A DNA stretch of 64,000 nt from Streptomyces sp. LBL (lineage in GTDB: Bacteria; Actinomycetota; Actinomycetes; Streptomycetales; Streptomycetaceae). Where the stretch lies: NCBI RefSeq assembly GCF_029893585.1, contig NZ_JARXYX010000009.1, positions 62,001 through 126,000 of the forward strand, in the 5' to 3' direction. The notes under the pieces are model-generated. The model searched no databases. It was not told where the DNA came from and saw only the letters and a program-made list of their open reading frames with translations. This document shows, piece after piece, positions 7,787 to 15,839 of the stretch. Numbering within the stretch: position 1 is the first letter of the stretch; every line of letters starts with the position of its first letter. The position numbers were made by a program, and so were the translations under genes.

Positions 7787-9172
7787 TCAGAAGAACTCCC
7801 CCCACGGCTGGTCCCAGATCTGCTTGACGCACAGGATCAGGAACAGCAGGCCCGCGATCGTCAGCATCGCGTTGCTGAGCAGGCCGTTGCGCCATTCGCG
7901 AGGCGTGCGGGAGGTGTTGAGGAGCCACATCAGCGTGCCGGCGAGGAAGGGGAGGAAGGCGGCGCCGAGGACGCCGTAGAGGATGATCAGGCGGAAGGGC
8001 TGGCCCTGGAAGAGCAGGACGATCGGGGGGAAGGTCAGCCAGAGCAGGTACGCGCGGAAGGGCCAGGACTTCTCCCGGCCGCCCGATGCGATCGCCTCGC
8101 CCGATGCGACCTCCCCGCCCGACGCGACCTCCCCGCCCTCGCCCTTCTCGCGCACCCGACCCGACCGGTACCGCGCCACGAAGTCCGCGAACATCAGGCT
8201 GACGCCGTGCCAGACGCCGATGAGGGAGGTGAAGGACGTGGCGAAGAAGCCGATGAGGAAGAACTTGGCCGTCGCCGTGCCGTACTTGTCCTCCAGAATG
8301 TCGGTCAGCTGGATCAGGCCCTTGTCGCCGCTCGCGATCTCCACGTTCGCCGTGTGGAGCAGTTCCGCTCCGACGAAGAGCATCGCCACGACGAAGATGC
8401 CGGTGGTGGCGTACGCGACCCGGTTGTCCAGGCGCATGACCTTCATCCAGCCGGTGTTCGTCCAGCCCTTCGCGTTGACCCAGTAGCCGTACGCGGCGAG
8501 CGTGATCGTGCCGCCGACGCCGCCGATCAGGCCGAGGGTGTTGAGGATCGAGTCCTTCTCGTCGGGCAGGACCGGGAGCAGACCCGCGAAGGCGTCGCCC
8601 AGGTGGGGCGTGACCCGGATCGCCAGGTAGACCGTGACGACGAACATGACGCCCACCAGGACCGTCATGACCTTCTCGAAGACCTCGTACTTGTTGAACC
8701 AGACGAAGACCAGGCCGACCAGCCCGCACACGACGGCCCACGCCTTGAGGTCCATCACGTCGGGGAACAGGGCCTGCAGGGGCAGCGCGCTCGACGACAT
8801 CGCCGCCGCGCCGTAGACGAAGCCCCAGATCACGACGTAGACGACGAAGAACCAGGTGGTCCAGCGGCCGAGGCTCGCCCAGCCGTCGAAGAGGGTTCGG
8901 CCGGTGGACAGGTGCCAGCGGCCCGCCGCCTCGGCGAGGGAGATCTTGACCAGGCAGCCGATGACGGCCGCCCACAGGAGGGTGTAGCCGAAGTTGCTGC
9001 CCGCGATGAGGGTGGCGACGAGGTCACCGGCGCCGACGCCGGTCGCGGCGACGACGATGCCCGGGCCGATGTACTTCCAACTGGACTTCCGGGGTGTCGA
9101 GGTGGCCGACGCCCCTGTCGCTGCGCTGTCCTTGCTGTCCGTGGTGTCCGTGGTGTCCGTGGTGTCCGCCAT
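7787..9172 (-). CDS. NRAMP-family transporter with non-canonical metal site
   Basis: A 461-residue membrane protein with about 11 segments, beginning WKYIGPGIVVAATGVGAGDLVATLIAG. The overall pattern is NRAMP (divalent metal:proton symport, usually Mn/Fe). The DPGN motif of helix 1 is replaced by GAGD, and the helix-6 MPH motif by a Gly/Thr/Ala-rich GGTITLAAYGYW, so the usual metal-coordinating Met is missing. Substrate is therefore uncertain. The N-terminus has a TDTTDTTD tract and the loop near residue 350 a repeated EVASG tract, each from tandem DNA repeats. Start 9172 was chosen over an upstream one that adds unrelated sequence. Confidence 0.85.
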   Translation of the reverse strand: MADTTDTTDTTDSKDSAATGASATSTPRKSSWKYIGPGIVVAATGVGAGDLVATLIAGSNFGYTLLWAAVIGCLVKISLAEAAGRWHLSTGRTLFDGWASLGRWTTWFFVVYVVIWGFVYGAAAMSSSALPLQALFPDVMDLKAWAVVCGLVGLVFVWFNKYEVFEKVMTVLVGVMFVVTVYLAIRVTPHLGDAFAGLLPVLPDEKDSILNTLGLIGGVGGTITLAAYGYWVNAKGWTNTGWMKVMRLDNRVAYATTGIFVVAMLFVGAELLHTANVEIASGDKGLIQLTDILEDKYGTATAKFFLIGFFATSFTSLIGVWHGVSLMFADFVARYRSGRVREKGEGGEVASGGEVASGEAIASGGREKSWPFRAYLLWLTFPPIVLLFQGQPFRLIILYGVLGAAFLPFLAGTLMWLLNTSRTPREWRNGLLSNAMLTIAGLLFLILCVKQIWDQPWGEFF

Positions 9173-9328
9173 GCGGATCAAGAAAGCGTAAAGCGGCCGA
9201 GGACACAAGAGGGCGTGCGGTGAAGGAAGGGGGCGCGTAGGGGCACCCATTCGCGCCGCGACCTGCGCGGACCTGGGTTGTCACCGTGCCGACTGCCGAC
9301 CCCTCCGCCACAGGCGGTGCCACTCTGG

Positions 9329-10090
9329 TCAGTCGGCGTCCGTCTCGTCGGATGCCTCCGCACCGGCCTTCGCCGACTTGGACTTCCCGGCGTTGGACTT
9401 CGCTGCCTTGGTGTCTCCGGCCTCGGTCTTCTCCGCCGCCCCGCCGTTCTGTTCCTCAGCGGCCTCGGCTGCCTCTGCGACCTCGGCTGCCTCGGCTGCT
9501 GCTGCGCCCTCGGTGGCCTCGCCCTCGTCCGCGCTCTCCTCGTCGCCGTCCTCGAAGTAGGCGTCCAGGACCGCGTCCAGTTGTTCGTCCCACGCGTCGA
9601 AGGCGCTTCTGGACTCGGCCTCGATCTCGATCGGGTACCAGCGGCGGTCGGGGGTGTGCACCGTGATGGTGAGCCGCTTGCCGAAACGGGGGACCTCCGT
9701 CTCCACGGCACCGATCTCGTCCCAGCGGAACTCGCACGCCTGGTCGTCCAGGGCGAGTCGTACGCCCCGGTGGTCGGCGACGATCTTCGCGCGGCGGTCG
9801 GACGCCTCGAAGACAGGGCCGTCGGGGGCCTCGGAGGCCTCCGCGGACTCGGAGTCCGTCTCCTCGGAGGTCTCCGCGGGCTCGGAGACCTCCGAGCCCG
9901 CGGCGGGCTTCTCCGGGGCGGGTTTCTCCCCCGAGGCGGCCGTCTCCGCCGGCTCGGCGTCCGCCGGCTCGCCGGATGCGGCTCCGGGCGCGGGTGCGGT
10001 GAGCCCGGGGATGAAGGCCGGGTCGAATCCGGCACCCGTCACGGGCTCGCCCTTCAGGGGCTGGCTGCTCGAACCTATGCGCTGCTCCAC
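9329..10090 (-). CDS. acidic protein with central PH-like domain
   Basis: About 253 residues. The central part (DRRAKIVADHRGVRL, then FRWDEIGAVETEV, then KRLTITVHTPDRRWYPIEIEA and AFDAWDEQLDAVLDAYF) reads as a conserved Streptomyces protein with a PH-like beta-sandwich. The flanks are low complexity, rich in Ala, Glu and Pro, and the C-terminal tail is Ala/Glu/Lys-rich. No enzyme motif is visible. The start is unclear: GTG at 10090 lies nearest the conserved QPLKGEPVTGAGFDPAFIPGL segment, and a TTG at 10138 is also in frame. Function unknown. Confidence 0.65.
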   Translation of the reverse strand: MEQRIGSSSQPLKGEPVTGAGFDPAFIPGLTAPAPGAASGEPADAEPAETAASGEKPAPEKPAAGSEVSEPAETSEETDSESAEASEAPDGPVFEASDRRAKIVADHRGVRLALDDQACEFRWDEIGAVETEVPRFGKRLTITVHTPDRRWYPIEIEAESRSAFDAWDEQLDAVLDAYFEDGDEESADEGEATEGAAAAEAAEVAEAAEAAEEQNGGAAEKTEAGDTKAAKSNAGKSKSAKAGAEASDETDAD

Positions 10091-10201
10091 AGCGGGCAGT
10101 ATGGTCGACGATCCTGTGTCGCACACAGCCAGCCCCAACTTCGTTACCGGACGCCTACATGGGGCTACCCGACCACATGGGGCGACACCAACACACTACG
10201 G

Positions 10202-11677
10202 CTACACGAACACGCTCAGCACTCCCGCCATCACGAACCCCGCCACCGACAGCACCGACTCCAGCACGGTCCACGTCTTCAGGGTGTCGCGTTCGCTGAT
10301 GCCGAAGTACTTGGCGACCATCCAGAAGCCGCCGTCGTTGACGTGCGAGGCGAAGATGGAGCCCGCGGAGATGGCCATGATGACCAGGGCGACGAAGGCC
10401 TGGGAGTGGTGGCCCTCGGCGAGCAGCGGGGCGACGATGCCGGCCGTCGTGACGATCGCGACCGTCGCCGAGCCCTGCGCGACCCGCAGCACGAGCGAGA
10501 GCAGGTACGCGAGCACGATCACCGGCAGTCCGACGTCGTTGAAGGTGTCGGAGAGGGCCTGGGCGACCCCGCTGGCCTTGAGGACCGCGCCGAAGATCCC
10601 GCCCGCGCCGACGACGAGGAGGATGTTGCCGACCGGCTTGAGGGAGGCCGTGGACACCGTCTCCAGGGACTTGCGGGACCAGCCGCGGCGGATGCCGAGC
10701 AGGTAGTAGGCGAGGAGCAGGGCGATGGTGAGGGCGACGAAGGGGTGGCCGAAGAACTCGATCACCGAGCGGCCCGTGGAGGGGTCCAGGGCGATCGAGG
10801 AGAAGGTGGCGGCCAGGATCAGGATCAGCGGCGTCCCGATGATGCCGAGGACCGTGCCCAGCGGCACCGGCTGCTCACGCGGCGCGACACCCTGCGCCCG
10901 CTGCTCGTTGACCACCGCCAGCTTGGCCTCCTCCGCCGCCTCGACCATGTCCTGCGGTACGGCGACGAAGACGCGGCGGCCGACCCATGCCGCGTACGCC
11001 CAGGCGGCCAGCACGGCGGGGATGCCGCAGATGACGCCCATGAGGATGACCCAGCCGAGGTCCACGTGCAGGAGGCCGGCGGCGGCCACCGGGCCGGGGT
11101 GCGGGGGCAGGAAGGCGTGGGTCATCGACAGACCCGCGAGCAGCGGCAGGCAGTAGAGCAGGATCGACTTGCCGGAGCGTTTGGCTGCGGCGTACACGAT
11201 CGGCGCGAGGACGAAGATGCCGACGTCGAAGAAGACCGGTATGCCGAAGATGAGGCCGGTCATGCCCATCGCGAGCGGGGCGCGCTTCTCGCCGAAGAGG
11301 TTCAGCAGCCGGGACGCCAACACCTCGGCGCCGCCGCTGACTTCGAGGATCGCGCCGAGCATCGTGCCCAGGCCGATGATGATCGCGACATGGCCGAGGA
11401 TGCCGCCCATGCCGGTCTCGATGGTGGACACGGCGTCCGAGCGCTGGACGGTGCCGAAGAGTTCGGTGACCGACAGTCCTGCCATCAGGCCGACGGCTAT
11501 GGAGACCGCGAGCAGTGCGACGAACGGCTGGAGTCTCGCCTTGATGATGAGGAACAGCAGCAGCGCGATGCCGATGGCGGCGACGGTCAGCAGGCCGGCC
11601 GTACCGTCGATGAGGAGGAGCAGGCCGCCGGTGTGGGGTGGGGCCTCGGGGGCGGCGGCCGCGAGTGGGAGGGACAT
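10202..11677 (-). CDS. gntP: GntP-family gluconate/organic-acid permease
   Basis: A 491-residue inner-membrane symporter with about 13 hydrophobic segments. GTMLGAILEVSGGAEVLA, IFGIPVFFDVGIFVLAPI, THAFLPPHPGP and ASHVNDGGFWMVAKYF are hallmark GntP motifs. The family imports gluconate, 2-keto-3-deoxygluconate, D-serine and related acids with protons. Its neighbours (sugar-acid-type kinase, RidA, PLP deaminase, D-aminoacylase) suggest a substrate from that set. It lies downstream of the kinase-IclR-RidA operon but is separated by a hairpin and a repeat tract, so it probably has its own promoter. Confidence 0.93.
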   Translation of the reverse strand: MSLPLAAAAPEAPPHTGGLLLLIDGTAGLLTVAAIGIALLLFLIIKARLQPFVALLAVSIAVGLMAGLSVTELFGTVQRSDAVSTIETGMGGILGHVAIIIGLGTMLGAILEVSGGAEVLASRLLNLFGEKRAPLAMGMTGLIFGIPVFFDVGIFVLAPIVYAAAKRSGKSILLYCLPLLAGLSMTHAFLPPHPGPVAAAGLLHVDLGWVILMGVICGIPAVLAAWAYAAWVGRRVFVAVPQDMVEAAEEAKLAVVNEQRAQGVAPREQPVPLGTVLGIIGTPLILILAATFSSIALDPSTGRSVIEFFGHPFVALTIALLLAYYLLGIRRGWSRKSLETVSTASLKPVGNILLVVGAGGIFGAVLKASGVAQALSDTFNDVGLPVIVLAYLLSLVLRVAQGSATVAIVTTAGIVAPLLAEGHHSQAFVALVIMAISAGSIFASHVNDGGFWMVAKYFGISERDTLKTWTVLESVLSVAGFVMAGVLSVFV

Positions 11678-11726
11678 TCGGGGGTCCTCTGCGTGAGTTC
11701 ACGGAGTTTTCGGGCAGGGTGGATCG

Positions 11727-11756
11727 CGGCACGGCACCCCGAGAGGTGCCGTGCCG
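11727..11756 (-). terminator. hairpin after the kinase-IclR-RidA operon
   Basis: Perfect 12-bp stem CGGCACGGCACC / GGTGCCGTGCCG with a 6-nt loop, between the RidA stop and the GntP start. There is no U-run, which is usual for Streptomyces. It would end leftward transcription from the kinase operon or attenuate reading into gntP. Confidence 0.6.
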
Positions 11757-11780
11757 TGTGGTTCGTATGGGAGTTGAGGT

Positions 11781-11931
11781 GCCGTCAGCCGGGCTGGGGG
11801 TCCGTCAGTCGGCTTGAGGGGCCGACAGTCGAGTTGAGGGGACCGTCAGCCCAGTTGCGGGGCCGTCAGTCGGCTTGAGGGGCCGTCAGCCCAGTTGAGG
11901 GGACCGTCCAGCCCAGTTGCGGGGCCGTCAG
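11781..11931. repeat. tandem repeat of about 20-21 bp, seven copies
   Basis: Imperfect units built on CCGTCAGCCCAGTTGAGGGG and CCGTCAGTCGGCTTGAGGGG alternate between the RidA stop codon and the gntP hairpin. Copies differ by one to four bases, and one has an extra base. No gene is present here. They look like replication-slippage repeats rather than a binding-site array, but regulatory use cannot be excluded. Confidence 0.85.
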
Positions 11932-11935
11932 GGGT

Positions 11936-12346
11936 TCAGCCCAGGACGGCGAGCGCGTCGATCTCGATGAGGAGCCCGGCGGGAAGGCCGACGTAGACCG
12001 TCGTACGGGCGGCCGGGGGTGCGGTGAGGGCCTGCTCCTCGAAGTAGGTGTTGTAGATGCCGTTCATCTCGGCGAAGTGGTCCACGTCCGTCAGATAGAC
12101 GCGGATCATCATCACGTCGTCCCAGCTCGCGCCGCCCTCCTCCAGGATCGCCTTGACGTTGGCGAGGGTCTGGAGGGTCTGCTCGCGCAGGGTCGGACCG
12201 GCCGGCGTGGGCGGCTTGCCCTCCTCGGCGGGGAGGAAGCCGACCTGGCCGGCGACCTGGAGGATGTTGCCCTTCCGCACGCCGTGGGAGAACTTCGCGG
12301 GCGGTGTGGTGTGGGTCGAGGGGGTGAGCGAGATCTTCTCGGTCAT
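11936..12346 (-). CDS. ridA: RidA-family enamine/imine deaminase
   Basis: A 136-residue protein of the RidA/YjgF/Rid family, which hydrolyses reactive enamine/imine intermediates from PLP-dependent dehydratases. The family pattern is clear: GNILQVAGQVGF, LREQTLQTLANVKAILEEGG, DDVMMIRVYLTDVDHFAEMN, PPAARTTVYVGLPAGLLIEIDALA. The Arg of PAARTTV is the usual catalytic Arg. The start overlaps the IclR gene stop by 4 bp. Next to a PLP deaminase and a D-aminoacylase, its job is probably to clear imine products of D-amino-acid breakdown. Confidence 0.93.
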   Translation of the reverse strand: MTEKISLTPSTHTTPPAKFSHGVRKGNILQVAGQVGFLPAEEGKPPTPAGPTLREQTLQTLANVKAILEEGGASWDDVMMIRVYLTDVDHFAEMNGIYNTYFEEQALTAPPAARTTVYVGLPAGLLIEIDALAVLG

Positions 12347-13107
12347 GAGGTGACTTCCTTGACGGGGGGCCGGCCGGAGTACTCGCCGCTGATGCCGTCC
12401 GCGGTACGGCGCACCAGCGGGAGCAGGGTGAGGAGTTCGTCGGCGGTGACGACGACGTTGGGCGCGGAGACCGACATCGCGGCGACCACCCTGCCGTCGG
12501 CGCCGCGGATGGGGGCCGCGACGCAGTTGATGGACTCCTCGTGGCCACCGAGGTCGGTGGCCCAGCCCTGTTCGCGCACCTTCTCCAGTTCGCGCAGGAA
12601 GGCGGCGGCGTTGGGTGTCGAACGGGCCGTGTACAGGGGGTAGTCGAGCTTCTCGGCGAGGACGCGGCGCTCGGCTTCCGGGCGGTCGGCGAGGAGCAGC
12701 TTCGCCACGGCGGCGACGGTGATGGCCACCGGTTTGCCGATCCGCGAGTACATGCGCACCGGGTAGCGGCTCTCCACCTTGTCGATGTAGAGCACCTCGG
12801 CCTCCTCGTAGACCGCGAGGTGGACGGTGTGACCGCACTGTTCGTTGAGGCCTACGAGGTGCGGGTGGGCGATCTCGCGGATGTCGAGGTTCTCCATCGC
12901 CTCCTGGGCGAGGGCGATGAGGCGGGCGCCGAGTCGGTAGCGCTGGTCGGACTGGCGGTAGACCATGCCGTGCTCGTGCAGGGTGCGGAGAAGGCGCAGC
13001 GCGGTGGACTTGTGCACGCCGAGGCGGTCGGCGACCTGCCCCAGGTCGGCGGGGCCCTCCGCGAGCAGCGGCAGGATGCTCAGCGCGCGGTCGACGGTCT
13101 GGCTCAT
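12343..13107 (-). CDS. IclR-family transcriptional regulator
   Basis: A 254-residue regulator: N-terminal winged helix (VDRALSILPLLAEGPADLGQVADRLGVHKSTALRLLRTL), then the IclR effector domain with HLVGLNEQCGHTVHLAVYE, VLYIDKVES and a late GATED-like GHEESINCVAAPIRG. It overlaps the kinase gene upstream and the RidA gene downstream by 4 bp each, forming a three-gene operon. It most likely controls the cluster 10202-17462; the 19-bp palindrome at 14428-14446 is the best candidate site. Start 13107 is preferred because the operon overlap and an AGGAGG element support it. Confidence 0.93.
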   Translation of the reverse strand: MSQTVDRALSILPLLAEGPADLGQVADRLGVHKSTALRLLRTLHEHGMVYRQSDQRYRLGARLIALAQEAMENLDIREIAHPHLVGLNEQCGHTVHLAVYEEAEVLYIDKVESRYPVRMYSRIGKPVAITVAAVAKLLLADRPEAERRVLAEKLDYPLYTARSTPNAAAFLRELEKVREQGWATDLGGHEESINCVAAPIRGADGRVVAAMSVSAPNVVVTADELLTLLPLVRRTADGISGEYSGRPPVKEVTS

Positions 13108-14330
13108 GGCGTACGTACCTCCTCCTCGGCCCGTTGTGCGGCCTGTGTCCAGCCGGGGCCGAGTCGAAGTCTCCCCCACGCGTCGTCGTCCAGGGCGACG
13201 AGGCGGTCGGCGTGGTCGCGGGTGGGGGGCGGGGCGAGGTCGCCGGGGGTGGTGAGGGCGGCGGCGGCCCAGAGGTGGCCGTGGCGGAGGCGGTCCCTTA
13301 CGGGGAGTTGACGCAGGGTGGCCGACAGGAAGCCGGCGGCGAAGGCGTCACCGGCGCCTACCGTCGCGACCACGTCCACCTGGAGGGCGGGGACGAACGT
13401 CGCCGGAGTGGCGGCCGGGGGGTGGGCCGGGTCGTCCGATGCCGGCCGGGGGCTGCCGTCCGTCGCCGGAGTGGCCGCCGCAGCCTCAACCTCAGCCTCA
13501 GTCGAGAGGTGGACCCCGTCACCCGACGCCCGCCGGGAACTGCCGTTCCTCGGGTCGGGAGCCGTCCCGGCCGTACGGCTGCCCGCGGGGTGGCCGAACA
13601 GCGTCGCCCCCCGCTCCCCCTGTTTGACCACCAGCACGCCGGGCTCGGGCAGTGCCTCGCGGATCGCCTCCGCGCCGCCCGTGATGCCCCACGCCTCCTC
13701 GGCCTCGTCCTCCCCCACGAACACGATGTCGGCTCCGCGGGCCAGCTCCAGCAGGACGCGCGGTCCGTCGGTGTCCCGCCAGAGGCCGACGCGGTGGTTG
13801 ACGTCGAAGGAGACCAGCGGACGGTTCGGGCGCCGGGCGGTCAGCTCGCGCAGCAGACGCAGGCAGTCGCCGGACAGGGCGGCCGTGATCCCGGAGAGGT
13901 GAAGGATCCGCCCCGACCGTACCGCCGTCAGGTCCACGGTGTCCGTCGCCATCGCGGAGGCCGCCGACCCCGCCCGGTAGTACGCCACCTCGTGGTCGTC
14001 GTCGGCCCGGTCCCCCGCCGTACGGAAGTACACGCCCGTCGGCCGCACCGGGTCCCGGCGTACCGCGGAGACGTCGACGCCGTACGCCCCGATCTCCTCG
14101 ACGAGGTGGTCGCCGAACCCGTCCGCGCCGACCCGGCTGACCCAGCGCACGGAGTGCCCGGCGGCGGCCAGCACGCACGCCACGTTCGACTCCGCGCCTC
14201 CGATCCCCCGGTCGAAGGAGGGGACATCGGCGAGGCGACCGGGCCGGGAGGGCATGAACGTGACCATGGACTCGCCGAGCGCGACGACGTCCACGACGTC
14301 GGGGGCATTGCTGGGTCCTGTAGTGGTCAC
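13104..14330 (-). CDS. PfkB-family sugar kinase (KdgK-like) with inserted linker
   Basis: A 408-residue ribokinase-type kinase. VVALGESMVTFMP and GGAESNVACVLAAAG at the front, FDVNHR in the middle, and the catalytic VGAGDAFAAGFL near residue 325 (anion hole plus Asp base) are intact. The closest family pattern is 2-keto-3-deoxygluconate kinase. Residues about 251-310 are a low-complexity Ala/Pro/Thr/Ser insert between GERGATLFG and FVPALQVDVV, absent from usual members (about 300-340 residues). The GTG start begins a three-gene operon with the IclR and RidA genes. Confidence 0.9.
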   Translation of the reverse strand: MTTTGPSNAPDVVDVVALGESMVTFMPSRPGRLADVPSFDRGIGGAESNVACVLAAAGHSVRWVSRVGADGFGDHLVEEIGAYGVDVSAVRRDPVRPTGVYFRTAGDRADDDHEVAYYRAGSAASAMATDTVDLTAVRSGRILHLSGITAALSGDCLRLLRELTARRPNRPLVSFDVNHRVGLWRDTDGPRVLLELARGADIVFVGEDEAEEAWGITGGAEAIREALPEPGVLVVKQGERGATLFGHPAGSRTAGTAPDPRNGSSRRASGDGVHLSTEAEVEAAAATPATDGSPRPASDDPAHPPAATPATFVPALQVDVVATVGAGDAFAAGFLSATLRQLPVRDRLRHGHLWAAAALTTPGDLAPPPTRDHADRLVALDDDAWGRLRLGPGWTQAAQRAEEEVRTP

Positions 14331-14427
14331 GATCGTCGTAGCTCCTCAACCGTGTGCGGGTGGCGGCGGCTCCGTTGACCCCGCGTGGGCGAGATGTTAG
14401 ACAGCGGTAAGCGATATACGCAATGAC

Positions 14428-14446
14428 TGTTGCACACTATGCAACA
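14428..14446. promoter_or_regulatory. 19-bp perfect palindrome, candidate IclR operator
   Basis: TGTTGCA-CACTA-TGCAACA: two perfect 7-bp arms around 5 bp, between the divergent kinase operon (start 14330) and deaminase gene (start 14468). IclR-family proteins bind short palindromes of this general size near their own genes. It lies only 22 bp before the deaminase start, so binding should block or steer that promoter. Confidence 0.7.
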
Positions 14447-14467
14447 CACTGGAACCAGGGAGGCTCC

Positions 14468-15766
14468 GTGACAGCCGAAAGCCCCTCCGAAACCCTCGCC
14501 AGCCCCTCCGAAGCTCTCGCCCGCCTCGCCGAGGAGCGCGTCGACCACCGTTTCAAGGGCCTCCCCCCGGACGCCGACGGCCTGACCGTCGGCGAGCTGA
14601 CCGGCCGGCGCCGCAACCTCTTCACCGACGGTTTCGCCACCCCCGTGCTCGCCCTCTCCGCCGAGCGCCTGGAGCACAACCTGCGGCTCATGGAGACGTA
14701 CGCGACCCGCCACGGACTCACCTTCGCCCCGCACGGCAAGACCTCCATGGCCCCGCAGCTCTTCCAGCGGCAGATCGAGCACGGGGCCTGGGGCATCACC
14801 CTCGCGGTGCCGCACCAGGTGAGGGTGGCGCGCGCGTTCGGCGTCCAGCGGATCTTCCTCGCGAACGAGCTGGTCGATCCGGCCGCCCTGCGCTGGATCT
14901 CCGCCCAGCTCGACGCCGACGACGACTTCCGTCTCCTCTGTTACGTCGACTCCGTACGCGGAGTCGAGCTGATGGACGCGGCCCTGCGCGGAGCCCGCCG
15001 CCCCCTCGACGTCGTCGTGGAACTCGCCGCCGGCGAAGGCGCGCGCACCGGCGTCCGTACGGAGGCGGAGTGCGCGGCGGTCGCCGACGCGGTGGCCGGA
15101 ACGCGGACGCTACGGCTCGTCGGTGTCGCCGGTTACGAGGGCGAGGTCCCGGGAGCCGATCCGGAGCGGGTGCACGCCTGGCTGCGGCGGCTGGTCGCGC
15201 TCGCCGTCGACTTCGACAAGGCAGGACGGTTCGCGCACACGGACGAGATCGTCGTCAGCGCGGGCGGCAGCGCCTGGTTCGACGCGGTCGCCGACGTCTT
15301 CGCGGAGATCCCCGAACTGTCCTCCCCCGTACTGAAGGTGCTGCGCTCGGGTGCCTACGTCTCGCACGACGACGGCCACTACCGCAAGATCACGCCCTTC
15401 AACCGGGTCCCCGAGGAGGGCGCGCTGGAGCCGGCGTTCCGGCTGTGGACGCAGGTGGTGTCCCGCCCGTCCGCCGAGCAGGCGTTCCTCAACGCGGGCA
15501 AGCGGGACGCGGCCTACGACCTCGACCTGCCCTTCGCCCAGGTCGTCCGCCGGGACGGCGTGGAGCGCCCGGCCGCCGGAATCGAGGTGACCGCCCTGTC
15601 CGACCAGCACGCCTGGGTACGTACGGCTCCCGAGGCTGACCTGGAGGTCGGCGACTGGGTCGGTCTGGGGCTGTCCCACCCGTGCACGTCCTTCGACAAG
15701 TGGCAGCTGATCCCGGTCGCCGAGGCGGACGGCACGGTCGTCGACTACATCCGCACGTTCTTCTAG
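14468..15766 (+). CDS. PLP-dependent amino-acid deaminase / D-threonine-aldolase-like protein
   Basis: A 432-residue enzyme of the alanine-racemase-fold family that includes D-serine dehydratase (DSD1 type) and D-threonine aldolase. The PLP lysine is in [14 protein letters not shown]. The C-terminal domain carries the metal/substrate motif near [17 protein letters not shown] (His, Cys). From family knowledge it removes the amino group from a D-hydroxyamino acid or cleaves it. The GTG start at 14468 has AGGGAGG upstream; an earlier ATG lies within the palindromic operator region. It is followed by the deacylase gene on the same strand (73-nt gap). Confidence 0.9.
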   Translation: MTAESPSETLASPSEALARLAEERVDHRFKGLPPDADGLTVGELTGRRRNLFTDGFATPVLALSAERLEHNLRLMETYATRHGLTFAPHGKTSMAPQLFQRQIEHGAWGITLAVPHQVRVARAFGVQRIFLANELVDPAALRWISAQLDADDDFRLLCYVDSVRGVELMDAALRGARRPLDVVVELAAGEGARTGVRTEAECAAVADAVAGTRTLRLVGVAGYEGEVPGADPERVHAWLRRLVALAVDFDKAGRFAHTDEIVVSAGGSAWFDAVADVFAEIPELSSPVLKVLRSGAYVSHDDGHYRKITPFNRVPEEGALEPAFRLWTQVVSRPSAEQAFLNAGKRDAAYDLDLPFAQVVRRDGVERPAAGIEVTALSDQHAWVRTAPEADLEVGDWVGLGLSHPCTSFDKWQLIPVAEADGTVVDYIRTFF

Positions 15767-15839
15767 AGACCGCAGCAGGGACCGCCGGTGGAGACCGACG
15801 GTAGAGACGACCGCCAGTAGAGACTGCCAGGAGGCCTTC

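Noticed and set aside
7679..9223. Plus-strand long frame opposite the NRAMP gene
   Set aside because: Acidic, repetitive, no family match; the minus strand has clear membrane segments.
9329..10138. TTG at 10138 as the start of the acidic PH-like protein
   Set aside because: It adds 16 residues with no conserved text or ribosome site; GTG at 10090 is closer to the conserved start.
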